From JALORV01 sp963712485 (GTDB taxonomy: Bacteria; Pseudomonadota; Gammaproteobacteria; Burkholderiales; Burkholderiaceae_F): 64,000 nucleotides of DNA. The DNA is taken from positions 149,205 to 213,204 of the forward strand of contig CAVQID010000042.1 of NCBI GenBank assembly GCA_963712485.1, in the 5' to 3' direction. This document shows, piece by piece, positions 54,260 through 62,389 of the stretch. The translations under genes were made by a program, and so were the position numbers. Numbering within the stretch: position 1 is the first letter of the stretch; each line of letters opens with the position of its first letter. The notes below the pieces were generated by a model. That model ran no database searches. It was given only the letters and a program-made list of their open reading frames with translations, and had not been told where the DNA came from.

Positions 54260-55786
54260 ATGCCGCACGAAACCGAACTCAAGCTGCACCTTCCCCCAGG
54301 CGCAGAAGAGAATCTGCCGCAAACGCCGCTGCTCGAGGGAATTCCTGCGCGGCGCGTGCGGCTGCATGCGATCTACTACGACACGACTGATCGTCTGCTG
54401 CAACGCCACGGCATGGCGCTGGGGCTGCGTCGCAGCGGCCGGCGCTGGCTGCAGACGCTGAAGTGTGCCGACACGGCAGCACGCGGTGGACTCAGCGCCC
54501 GTCCGGAGTGGGAGTCGCCGGCGAAGCTGCTGCGTGGCCAGCCGCGAATCGATTTCGTGGCACTCCGTGAAACGCCCTTGTTCGCATTGCTCGACCAGCA
54601 ACGCGCATCGCTGCGCGCGGTGTTTCATGTGCGGGTCGAGCGCACGCTGTGGAACGTTAACTTCCGCAAGAGCCTGATCGAAGTCGCGATGGACCGCGGG
54701 CGCATCGAGGTGGAGCGCGCACGCAGGCGGGTCGCTGCGCCCGTTGCTGAACTCGAGCTCGAACTCAAGCAAGGGCGCGCGGAAGATCTGGTCGCCGCCG
54801 CGCTGCGACTGACCGGACGAGGTGCGGCAGGCATGGCGTTGGTGCCGATGCTGAGCGGCAAGGCTGAGCGCGGCTATCGACTTGCCGCTGGAACCGCAGC
54901 AGCGCCGACCAAGGCTTCCGCGCGCGGTTTCGTAGAAAGTCTGCGGCGCGACATGAGCGCCGGTGCAGCGCTGCGGACCGTTTTGGGTCACGGCTTGAAT
55001 GTGCTGCTCGCCAACACGGAGGCGATGCGCGAAGGCCACGATCCGGAGTACGTGCACCAGGCGCGCGTTGCGTTGCGCCGCATGCGCTCGGCCGTGCGGT
55101 TGCTCGATGGCAGGCACGCCGATTTTCCGGTCGCGCTTGCCAACGACCTGCGCTGGGCCGGTCGACTGCTGGGCGACGCCCGCGACTGGGATGTGCTCGC
55201 CTGCGAGTCTTTGCCCGCCTTCGCCGCTGCGGCGTCCCCGGAGCTTGGTCCTCAAGCTCAACGGCTGCTCGATCGTGCTCGCACCAGGCGCGATGCCGCC
55301 CGCTCGGCGGCGACTGCAGCGCTCGCGACGCACCGTTTTGCACGGCTGGCACTGCGGCTGCAGGCGTGGACGCTGACCCCGCCGCCCGCCGGCCGCACGC
55401 TCGCACGCCTCGCACCACAGGTGATCGGCAAGGCGGACGCGCGACTCTTCTCGGCGGCGCAGTTCTTCGCCGCGCTCTCGCCGGAGCGCCGCCACCGCGT
55501 TCGCATCCTCGCCAAGCGGCTGCGCTATGGTCTCGATGTGTTTTCGGTCGCGTTGCCACCGAAGCCGACCGAGTGCTACATCGCCGCGCTGTCCGGCCTG
55601 CAGGATGTACTGGGCGAACTTAACGACACCGTGGTTGCGCGCCGCGTGCTGCGAGATTTCACTGAATCCGAAGAGGTCCGTACGGCAGTGACGCAGTGGA
55701 CATCGGTGCGGGAGCAGGACAGGGTGCGCGAGGCGGAAGTCCGGCTGTTGGCACTGCTGGAAGCGGAGCGGCCGTGGAAGGATTGA
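54260..55786 (+). CDS. CYTH-CHAD domain inorganic triphosphatase
   Basis: 508 residues. The CYTH tunnel domain begins with the ExExK signature (HETELKLHLP) and contains YYDTTDRLLQRHGMALGLRR, LELELKQGRAEDLV. The CHAD domain from about 260 contains the characteristic His helices EGHDPEYVHQARVALRRMRS and ARDWDVLACES, then RHRVRILAKRLRYGLD. It hydrolyses tripolyphosphate and may bind polyphosphate. It ends 6 bases from the convergent barrel gene. Confidence 0.92.
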   Translation: MPHETELKLHLPPGAEENLPQTPLLEGIPARRVRLHAIYYDTTDRLLQRHGMALGLRRSGRRWLQTLKCADTAARGGLSARPEWESPAKLLRGQPRIDFVALRETPLFALLDQQRASLRAVFHVRVERTLWNVNFRKSLIEVAMDRGRIEVERARRRVAAPVAELELELKQGRAEDLVAAALRLTGRGAAGMALVPMLSGKAERGYRLAAGTAAAPTKASARGFVESLRRDMSAGAALRTVLGHGLNVLLANTEAMREGHDPEYVHQARVALRRMRSAVRLLDGRHADFPVALANDLRWAGRLLGDARDWDVLACESLPAFAAAASPELGPQAQRLLDRARTRRDAARSAATAALATHRFARLALRLQAWTLTPPPAGRTLARLAPQVIGKADARLFSAAQFFAALSPERRHRVRILAKRLRYGLDVFSVALPPKPTECYIAALSGLQDVLGELNDTVVARRVLRDFTESEEVRTAVTQWTSVREQDRVREAEVRLLALLEAERPWKD

Positions 55787-55792
55787 AGCCGT

Positions 55793-57796
55793 TCAGCGCG
55801 GTCGCTGCGCCGCGATGTCGACGATGACCGTCTCGCGCACCGGGACTTCGATCTCGACGCGGCCTTCGTTGACCAGCATCCACGGAAGGGGCACGTTGTC
55901 CGGCAGCACGGTAATGACATGACGACCGGACGCAACGGAAGGAAATTCGTATCGACCCTGCCCGTCGGTGCGCACCGAGTAGCGACCGTCGATGATGACG
56001 GTTGCATTGGCCGCGCCCTGCTCTCCGGCGGCAAATCGCGCGTCGTCGTTCGCGTCGAGGAAGACAACGCCGACAATCCGGCCGGCTCCGCCACCCACGA
56101 ATCCGCCTAGCGGTGGTGCCATGCTGCCAGCGCGGGTCTCGTAGCGCAGGATGATGAAGGCTCCTCGGTCGTTGATCCGCTCTTCTGGTCGATTCACCAA
56201 GTTGTCGATCGGCGAGACGACCTGCAGCGGCAGCTGCGTGCGCGCCTGGCTGCGATACAGGGTGCCGATCAACTGAATGTCCGGAAGAAGTCGCCAGGTG
56301 AGAGCGAGATTTCCGTTGAGCGTCGTAGGCTGTGCTTCACCGGTACTTCGCGTCCACTGCGCGTTCACATCGACTGAAAGATTGGGTGCGATGTCGCCGC
56401 CACCGAAGACCGCCAGCCCGAACTGGTTCGAACTGACAACGCGATCCGTGTAACGACCCACCAACAGCGTCGTGTTCAGGCGGGTGCCCGCAGGCATGTT
56501 CCAGGTCTGGTTGGCAGTCAACGCGGTCTCATACTTCGGCGAATTCTGGCCCACGAAGAGCTGGGTGCGGCTGATCAGCGCCGGCAAGGTGTTCTCCACG
56601 TATCCGAAGGCCGACCACGCGTCGCTGTCGGAGAGGCGGGCGTTGGCGCCCGCTCCGACGCCCAGGTTCTGCCAGACCTGATAGCGCGCGTTGCCCGAGA
56701 CGAACGTCGAGGCGGCGAAATCGTTGTCCTGAAGGGGTGCCGCGTAGTCGATGTTCGCGTCCCACAGCCACTGGCGGCTGCCGTAATTCACCCGGTAATA
56801 CGCGCCCCCCACACCGTTGCCGATCGGCTGGTTGCCCCATGCCAGGCCGTTGCCCAGGTAAAACGCACCGAAGCCATGACCAAAGCGACCGTCCTGGACG
56901 TAGCCGTCGGCCCATACGCCCTGTTCGTTCCCCGCAAACGAGTTGTCGCTGGCGATGGCGTTGAGCTGATACCTCTGTGTCCGGTCCTGCCACGCAGCGG
57001 AGCCGAACCATGAGCGCGACGAGAACGACTGGGCGTCGTCTAGAGGCTGCAATGGATTTGTGACTTCGTGCGCTCCAAAATATTGGAATCCGGCAGACCA
57101 GTTGCGATTCAGCGACCATTGGCCGCCGGCAGTGGTCATAGTGCCGCCGAGACGACGAAAACCAGGCACGTAGATCCCCGTATAGACGCCGGGCTCACCC
57201 ACCCCGGCGATCAGCTGCGTGCCTTGCGGACTGCGCCAATCCGTTGATGCGCCGAGCAACGGAGACGTCGGCAGGAACCACCTCGGCTGGAAGCGCGCGA
57301 GGTCGATTGACGGTGAGTTCAGGTTGCCCGCGCCGTTGGTGGCCAGCCAGCCATTGTCAAACGGCATATCGCGCTGCCACAGTGTCACCACCGAGGACTC
57401 ATCTCTATTGCCGTACACGCCATCAAGACTCCATGCCCCGTGCAGTGGCGTTGCGAGAAATGCGCCGACACCTACGCCCGCATTTGACTCAGTCCGACCA
57501 TTGCGAGTCAGGTGCGAATAGATGCCGTCGAGCCGCAGGCCGCGCGGCAGTCCGTTCGCATTGCGGGCCGGCGTTTCGCCGGTCCAGACGTCGGGTTCCA
57601 GTTGTCCGTCATCGATCAGTTGGTCTTCGTAAGTAGGTGCTCCGTTCGAACCATTGCTGCCAATTGCCGATTTTGTGGCCTGTCCGTTAGTCGACGTTCC
57701 ATTGGTCCTTGGCACCGATCCGTTCTGTGCAGCTGCTGACAACGAGTACGCCGCGCTGGCGATCAGGAGCAGCCAGGCTGCCGCGCGGCGCCCCAT
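55793..57796 (-). CDS. Outer-membrane beta-barrel protein with SdrD-B-like C-terminus (usher-like)
   Basis: 667 residues. Signal peptide (MGRRAAAWLLLIASAAYSLS), then a low-complexity Asn/Gly/Ser/Thr stretch to about residue 50. A long region follows of alternating aromatic/small residues typical of barrel strands (WSLNRNWSAGFQYFGAHEV, SRSWFGSAAWQDRTQRYQLN). The end is a single Ig-like SdrD-B/carboxypeptidase-regulatory domain: GRIVGVVFLDANDDARFAAG, RYSVRTDGQGRYEFPSVASG. It is shorter than a standard fimbrial usher. Its place right after a PapD-like chaperone gene makes a secretion channel for the subunits likely. The call is inference; it could also be an adhesin. Confidence 0.75.
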   Translation of the reverse strand: MGRRAAAWLLLIASAAYSLSAAAQNGSVPRTNGTSTNGQATKSAIGSNGSNGAPTYEDQLIDDGQLEPDVWTGETPARNANGLPRGLRLDGIYSHLTRNGRTESNAGVGVGAFLATPLHGAWSLDGVYGNRDESSVVTLWQRDMPFDNGWLATNGAGNLNSPSIDLARFQPRWFLPTSPLLGASTDWRSPQGTQLIAGVGEPGVYTGIYVPGFRRLGGTMTTAGGQWSLNRNWSAGFQYFGAHEVTNPLQPLDDAQSFSSRSWFGSAAWQDRTQRYQLNAIASDNSFAGNEQGVWADGYVQDGRFGHGFGAFYLGNGLAWGNQPIGNGVGGAYYRVNYGSRQWLWDANIDYAAPLQDNDFAASTFVSGNARYQVWQNLGVGAGANARLSDSDAWSAFGYVENTLPALISRTQLFVGQNSPKYETALTANQTWNMPAGTRLNTTLLVGRYTDRVVSSNQFGLAVFGGGDIAPNLSVDVNAQWTRSTGEAQPTTLNGNLALTWRLLPDIQLIGTLYRSQARTQLPLQVVSPIDNLVNRPEERINDRGAFIILRYETRAGSMAPPLGGFVGGGAGRIVGVVFLDANDDARFAAGEQGAANATVIIDGRYSVRTDGQGRYEFPSVASGRHVITVLPDNVPLPWMLVNEGRVEIEVPVRETVIVDIAAQRPR

Positions 57797-57803
57797 TGGC
57801 GGA

Positions 57804-58604
57804 CTACTCGAAGCGATGTTCGAATGGCACGCGCGAGCCTACCCATTCGAGTGTGCCGCTGACGGTGACCGGAAGCGCTACATCGATCCGCTCACTACGG
57901 CTGGACTGAGCGGCAAGTTCGAGCGATCGCGTTTCACCAGGCAGCACCGGAAACGTGGAAGGTGTGAACTCCAGTTCGCGACCCAATGCGTCTGTGCCGG
58001 AAAGAAATCCACCGAGGCGCCCGTGCGCATTGCCGGAGTTCCGCACTACAAGTGTCGGGACCCGCTTGCCGGCGACTGTGGCAACTTCGGCTTTGACGAT
58101 TTCAAGTTTTGGCGCGGCGTCACCGACTGCGGCGTACACGATCACGCCGATCCGACCGCGCACTGGGATCCTGATCGCATCGCCTCCGGCCACCGCAGGC
58201 TCATCACCCTCGATCATCAAAGCAAAGCGACACTCTCCCGCGGGCGCGTCCACAGGTGGTGCGACTTCGAACCGAAATCGCACACGCGCCCCGCCCGGAA
58301 TCAGCAGATCGCTCCGCTCGATGGCCACCCAGGGTCGGCAGCTGCCGGGCCGCAGGTCGTCGTAGAACGCGACGCTGGCATCCTGGCCAAGCGACCAGTC
58401 TGCAGTCCTGATCTTGTAGCGCGCAGGCTGGCTGCCCGCGTTGGAAATTTCGACGACATGGCGCGCACGTACTCCCGGCGTCGCAGTGACCTCGAAGCGC
58501 GGCGGAGATACGACGGCATTGAAGCCCTGGGCCGATGCGAGTACGGGCAGACCGAGCCAGGCGGCAGTCAAGAGTGCAAGCGGGCGTGTGCGCAGAAGGT
58601 TCAC
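57804..58604 (-). CDS. PapD-like periplasmic chaperone
   Basis: 266 residues with a signal peptide (ending LPVLASAQG). Ig-like strands: FNAVVSPPRFEVTATPGVRA, HVVEISNAGSQPARYKIRTA, SDLLIPGGARVRFRFEVAP and FALMIEGDEPAV, where canonical chaperones carry the G1 strand and the Arg/Lys cleft. It is related to the fimbrial chaperone superfamily, with a long C-terminal second domain (RVPTLVVRNSGNAHGRLGGF). It would fold and cap the pilin-like subunits before delivery to the barrel. Confidence 0.8.
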   Translation of the reverse strand: MNLLRTRPLALLTAAWLGLPVLASAQGFNAVVSPPRFEVTATPGVRARHVVEISNAGSQPARYKIRTADWSLGQDASVAFYDDLRPGSCRPWVAIERSDLLIPGGARVRFRFEVAPPVDAPAGECRFALMIEGDEPAVAGGDAIRIPVRGRIGVIVYAAVGDAAPKLEIVKAEVATVAGKRVPTLVVRNSGNAHGRLGGFLSGTDALGRELEFTPSTFPVLPGETRSLELAAQSSRSERIDVALPVTVSGTLEWVGSRVPFEHRFE

Positions 58605-58608
58605 GATC

Positions 58609-59076
58609 TCAGTCGATGTCGATCTCGAAATGGAAATTCAGGCGATGAGCGCTGCCGAGTCGGGTACCGTCGGTTTCGATCTTGACGACAAGCGTCTCAT
58701 CGAGCCGCGGGGTCATGATCGGGCCCGCGAGGACCAGAGCGCGCTGGCCCGATACCAGGCTTCCTGGCAGCAGTCGACCTTGTGTTGTCCAACTGGCGCG
58801 GACCTGCCCCAACGATTGCTCAGGCAGGACCAGGAAAAGACGGCCGTTGCGCTTCAGCCAAGGTGCGAGATTGAGTCGAACCTGCACTGAAGTCGCTCCT
58901 TCGACGGTGTTGTCACCGCCGCGTGAAGGTGCGAGTTGTTTCCAGCGCAAGATCGCCGAACTCTCATGCGGGATCGAAGCGCTGTCATCGACACGAAATG
59001 TTGCAGCGTTGGCGAGTGTCGAGTGCAGGAGCGAACAGCACCACGCGGCACCGATCGCAAGGAACGCACGCCGCAT
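58609..59076 (-). CDS. Small exported beta-rich protein of the chaperone/barrel cluster
   Basis: 155 residues from ATG 59076, overlapping the end of the second subunit gene (ATGA); 4 bases then separate it from the chaperone gene. A signal peptide (MRRAFLAIGAAWCC ... LANA) is followed by ATFRVDDSASIPHESSAILR, LAPWLKRNGRLFLVLPEQSL, LLPGSLVSGQRALVLAGPI and LGSAHRLNFHFEIDID at the C-terminus. It may be an assembly factor or minor subunit. I do not recognise the family. Confidence 0.7.
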   Translation of the reverse strand: MRRAFLAIGAAWCCSLLHSTLANAATFRVDDSASIPHESSAILRWKQLAPSRGGDNTVEGATSVQVRLNLAPWLKRNGRLFLVLPEQSLGQVRASWTTQGRLLPGSLVSGQRALVLAGPIMTPRLDETLVVKIETDGTRLGSAHRLNFHFEIDID

Positions 59077-59708
59077 CACGGCGCGGTCAGCGTGTAGGTC
59101 ACGCTTCCGGTAAACGTGCCCGCGGGAACAATTGCGGTGTTTAGATAGGAAAACGTGTGGCAGCTCTCGGCCCATTGATTGCGGTTGATCGTTCCTATCG
59201 TCTGAGTGCCGCCGGTGAATGCTCCGGCCGGAAATGGCTGAGCTCCGCTGTCCCCAATGCCGCTGCTTATCCACTGGATCTGCGTAAACGGAATCGAGTC
59301 TCCCGCGCCATTTGTCAACGGCGTTGAAGAGGTCGCCGTCAGCGTTGCGCCCGCGGCGTTGCTTGTGCGCCGGTAAAAGCCGCCGACGTAAAGTTGGCCG
59401 GCGCTGCAGAACGTGAAGTTGTCGTAAAAGCTGTTAGTCGCGCCCGTGTTTGATGCCATCGCCTGCGCTGTTCCACTGCCTACCACGGCGGCGGGGACAT
59501 TGACAGACACGACGTTTACGGTGGGATTGGCGGCGGGTGAGCCACCCGAGTTGTAGAAACCGGAAAACGAGCCCACGCCAACCTGCAGATAGATCACCCG
59601 TGGGTTGGCGGCGGTGATATTGATCGTGAAGGCACCGGCGTCGACAGCAGCGACGCTAAGTGCACCGCCGATGGCGAGCGCTCTGATGTCAAGGCGAATG
59701 TGATGCAT
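59076..59708 (-). CDS. Second pilin-like subunit
   Basis: 210 residues with a signal peptide (ending VDAGAFT). A Ser/Thr/Gly/Ala-rich beta protein with two Cys (NFTFCSAGQLYVGGFY and WAESCHTFSYLNT). The C-terminal strand VPAGTFTGSVTYTLTAP almost repeats that of the upstream subunit, suggesting they are paralogues and that this strand is the chaperone-binding one. Separated from the first subunit gene by a strong hairpin. Confidence 0.75.
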   Translation of the reverse strand: MHHIRLDIRALAIGGALSVAAVDAGAFTINITAANPRVIYLQVGVGSFSGFYNSGGSPAANPTVNVVSVNVPAAVVGSGTAQAMASNTGATNSFYDNFTFCSAGQLYVGGFYRRTSNAAGATLTATSSTPLTNGAGDSIPFTQIQWISSGIGDSGAQPFPAGAFTGGTQTIGTINRNQWAESCHTFSYLNTAIVPAGTFTGSVTYTLTAP

Positions 59709-59733
59709 GCCGTACCCGCGGGTCCCCGTGAGA

Positions 59734-59762
59734 GCGCGCGCCGCGGCTGCGCCGGCGCGCGC
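59734..59762 (-). terminator. Perfect 10-bp GC hairpin between the two subunit genes
   Basis: GCGCGCGCCG (59734-59743) pairs perfectly with CGGCGCGCGC (59753-59762) across a 9-base loop, just after the first subunit stop. There is no U-run after it, so it is probably a partial attenuator or an mRNA-stabilising hairpin. It would let the first subunit be made in excess over the genes behind it. Confidence 0.7.
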
Positions 59763-59774
59763 GATCGCGGGAGC

Positions 59775-60362
59775 TTACGGCGTCGTAGCCGTATACGTGA
59801 CAACTCCGGTAAAGGTGCCGGCAGGCGGCGTCACCGAGTTGTCGTACGCGTACGTCCAGGTGCCCGCGGCATCGACAATCTTGTTAGCCGTCGTATAGGT
59901 CACTGCAGCGCCGCCGATCGGCGGATGCGCCGTACTGCCAGTGACGGTCGTCAGGATCTGACTCCAGGGAATAATGTCACCGGAGCTGTCGAGGCCTGTC
60001 CCCGATCCGACAGCGCCGAGTGTCATGCTGCCGTTGTTGCCGACGACACGGACAGTCACCGCGCCACCGGTCAGGTTGCCCCCTGTGCCGGCAACGTTTG
60101 AACCATCACCGACGTTGGCAGCGGGAACCGCGAAGGACACCGTGTCCACAGTCGCATTCGGCGTCAGCAGCGGGGCCACCGGGCCGGTGCCGACCTGCAC
60201 GAACACGAACTTCGGAATGACGACCGAAAAGTTCACGTGTGCCTGGGCCGTGATGTTCGCCGTATTGCCGGTCGTGAAGTTCGACTCTGCCTGTGCAGCA
60301 AATGGAACGGCCAACGCAGCAGCAACCGTGCTGGCAAGAATGGTGTTGCGATAGTGCTTCAT
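59775..60362 (-). CDS. Probable major pilin-like subunit
   Basis: 195 residues. Start with a good AGGAGA upstream; signal peptide (MKHYRNTILASTVAAALAVP FAAQA type). The mature part has no Cys: ITAQAHVNFSVVIPKFVFVQ, PNATVDTVSFAVPAANVG, MTLGAVGSGTGLDSSGDIIP and the C-terminal PPAGTFTGVVTYTATTP. This looks like a surface fibre subunit with a C-terminal strand for chaperone binding. First gene of the 60362-55793 operon and the one before the hairpin, so presumably the most abundant product. Confidence 0.8.
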   Translation of the reverse strand: MKHYRNTILASTVAAALAVPFAAQAESNFTTGNTANITAQAHVNFSVVIPKFVFVQVGTGPVAPLLTPNATVDTVSFAVPAANVGDGSNVAGTGGNLTGGAVTVRVVGNNGSMTLGAVGSGTGLDSSGDIIPWSQILTTVTGSTAHPPIGGAAVTYTTANKIVDAAGTWTYAYDNSVTPPAGTFTGVVTYTATTP

Positions 60363-60877
60363 CGGTTCTCCTGGTCGGGCTCAGCCCTGGGCAAGTGCGT
60401 TGCGTCGAGACGTTCAGCGCCACTGCCTTCAGAGGCTGACCGCTTGCAATGTCGTGGGTGTGCCCCATGAACGGACCAAAGCGTACCGGGTACATGGTAT
60501 TCAGAAGGTCCGAATTGACCGTCCCGGCATCGGCATTTCCTGTCTCAAGGAGTGCGATGGTTTGAATTGAGGCAACAGATCCCCCCTTTCGCTGTAGTGG
60601 CCGGCAGCAGGATCTAAGTTGGCGATCAAGGGATCTGTTGACGCCTACATCGCGAACTCTGATGTTGGCAATTGACTTGTCGTGTGCCGCGCGTGACGCG
60701 AATTCTCTTGGGAGCGAGACAGAGAATTCACGCATACATCGCATGTGATTTTTTCCCATTTCACGAGTGAAATCGCCGCTCGTCGGACATAGCGCTTTTC
60801 GTCCTTTCATTGACTCAAGACCTGCTGCGTTGCATCCGTTAGCTCGTGTGTCTGTACACAACGAAGATTGCAATCCG
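60363..60877. promoter_or_regulatory. Divergent control region with three palindromes
   Basis: 515 bases between two divergent surface-structure operons. Seen: GTACC-G-GGTAC at 60483-60493; an inverted repeat GAATTCTC/GAGAATTC at 60700-60707 and 60722-60729, extended by GCGTGA/TCACGC outside; a perfect ATTTCAC-GA-GTGAAAT at 60758-60773; and a short TGTGT/ACACA pair at 60847-60860. The 60690-60775 stretch is also less GC-rich than its surroundings. These are candidate operators. No certain -35/-10 pair was identified. Confidence 0.5.
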
Positions 60878-61381
60878 ATGCCAGTGCTTATCCAGTTTCC
60901 TTCTGACGCTCCTAACACAGAGCGATTGAATCATCGTGCCGTCCTGTGCATCCCGGATGCACTACGGTCGCGCGGATTCACGCTGATCGAGGTGTTGGTG
61001 GTCATGACGGTGCTCGCCATCCTCGCGACGATCGCTGTGCCGAGCTACTCGCGTTACGTCACGCGCGGGAATCTGGTCGAAGCGACCAACTCGCTGTCCG
61101 AGTATCGCGTCCGCATGGAGCAGTTCTATCAGGATGCGCGCAGCTACCAGAACGCCGCGGGCGAATGCGGAGCAATTCCGCCGGCCAACCTGCAGAACTT
61201 TGCCGTCGCCTGCGCCATTGCGGCGGGCGGACAGGCCTATACAGCCACGGCCACGGGCGCCGGCTCCACGGCAGGCTTCGTCTACTCGATCAATCAAGCC
61301 AATGCGCGGGCAACCGTGGCATTGCCAACGCACTGGGGCACGCTGCCGTCCGATGCCGGTACACGCTGGGTGACGCGATGA
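60878..61381 (+). CDS. pilE: Type IV pilin-like protein (PilE type)
   Basis: About 167 residues from ATG 60878; TTG 60926 and ATG 60767 are in-frame alternatives without clear ribosome sites. The prepilin cleavage motif is SRG|FTLIEVLVVMTVLAILAT, with the Glu at +5 of the mature protein. Then RYVTRGNLVEATNSLSEYRV, typical of PilE, and two Cys (ECGAIPP, ACAIAAGG) that probably form the D-region disulfide. First gene of the pilE-fimT-pilV-pilW-pilX operon; processed by PilD elsewhere. Confidence 0.87.
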   Translation: MPVLIQFPSDAPNTERLNHRAVLCIPDALRSRGFTLIEVLVVMTVLAILATIAVPSYSRYVTRGNLVEATNSLSEYRVRMEQFYQDARSYQNAAGECGAIPPANLQNFAVACAIAAGGQAYTATATGAGSTAGFVYSINQANARATVALPTHWGTLPSDAGTRWVTR

Positions 61382-61954
61382 AGCGGCCAGTCAGCGCAAG
61401 GCAGCGCGGCGTGACCCTGGTCGAGGTCGCGGTCGTCATGACGATTGCCGCAGTCCTTTATACCCAGGCCGCTCCTCTCTTCACTAGCTGGATCGGCAAC
61501 GCACAGACCCGGACCGCGGCGGAATCGGTACTCAACGGCATGCAACTGGCGCGCGCCGAGGCAATGCGCCGGAATCGCATGGTCCAGTTCGTCATCACTG
61601 ATGGCGCCTCTTCGTCATGGATCGTGGGCTGTTCGAATCCCTTGGATATCGGAACTCCGGATGTCGACGATCCCGGTGACTGCCTCGGTGTGATCCAGGC
61701 TCGCGCCGCGCTGGAGGCTTCAGCCCAGCCGCAGCTGGTCATGCATCCCCTCGACCGCGACCACGGTGACGTTCGACTCGCTCGGTCGTGTCACAGGCAA
61801 TGTCGACGGCTCGCCTTCCGCGATCAGCATCGATGTCTCGAATCCCCTGATTTCTTCGACCGATCGGCGCGTGCTGCGGCTGGCCCTCGGTGCCGCGGGA
61901 AACGTCCGCATGTGCGATCCGGCGCTGTCCGCCGGCGATCCGAGGTCGTGCTGA
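61378..61954 (+). CDS. fimT: Minor pilin FimT/GspH type, one frameshift
   Basis: About 191 residues. The start overlaps the pilE stop (ATGA). Prepilin motif RQRG|VTLVEVAVVMTIAAVLY. FimT-like features are TAAESVLNGMQLARAEAMRR and a WIVGCSNPLDIG segment. The frame breaks near 61750, then resumes TFDSLGRVTGNVDGSPSAIS and ends with a Cys (SAGDPRSC). FimT promotes pilus assembly and DNA uptake in some species. Confidence 0.82.
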
Positions 61955-61956
61955 CG

Positions 61957-62388
61957 ATGCTGCGCCGTCGCCGCCTTAAGTCTTCGTACGCCCGCCCGGC
62001 CCGAGCGCGGGTTCGTGGCATGTCTCTGACAGAAGTCCTCGTCTCGATGACGATCTTCGCCATCGGCGTGCTTGGTCTGCTTAACGCGCACGGTACCGCG
62101 TTCACGTCCTACTCGGATGCGCGGAACCGAGTCGATGCTGCCCTGCTGGCCGATCGCCTGATCGGCGAGCTGTGGGTCGATCGTGCCAACGTGGCGGACT
62201 ACGCGTATGACGGCCACGTCACACCTACTCGGCTGGGGCCGTGGCTGGTCCAGGTTCAGCAGGCACTTCCGGCTGCCAATGCGCTCGTGCAGGTTGCGGG
62301 AAACGAGGTTCGCGTGACGGTCACCTGGCAGCCGCGCAACGGCGACACGCGCACGCACACAGCAGTCGCAACGTTGCAGGATCCCTAG
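61957..62388 (+). CDS. pilV: Minor pilin PilV
   Basis: 143 residues from ATG 61957; a GTG at 61948 is also possible. Prepilin motif RVRG|MSLTEVLVSMTIFAIGVLG with the characteristic PilV helix LNAHGTAFTSYSDARNRVDA and LLADRLIGELW. It acts in the pilus-priming minor pilin complex with PilW and PilX. Confidence 0.87.
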   Translation: MLRRRRLKSSYARPARARVRGMSLTEVLVSMTIFAIGVLGLLNAHGTAFTSYSDARNRVDAALLADRLIGELWVDRANVADYAYDGHVTPTRLGPWLVQVQQALPAANALVQVAGNEVRVTVTWQPRNGDTRTHTAVATLQDP

Positions 62389-62389
62389 T

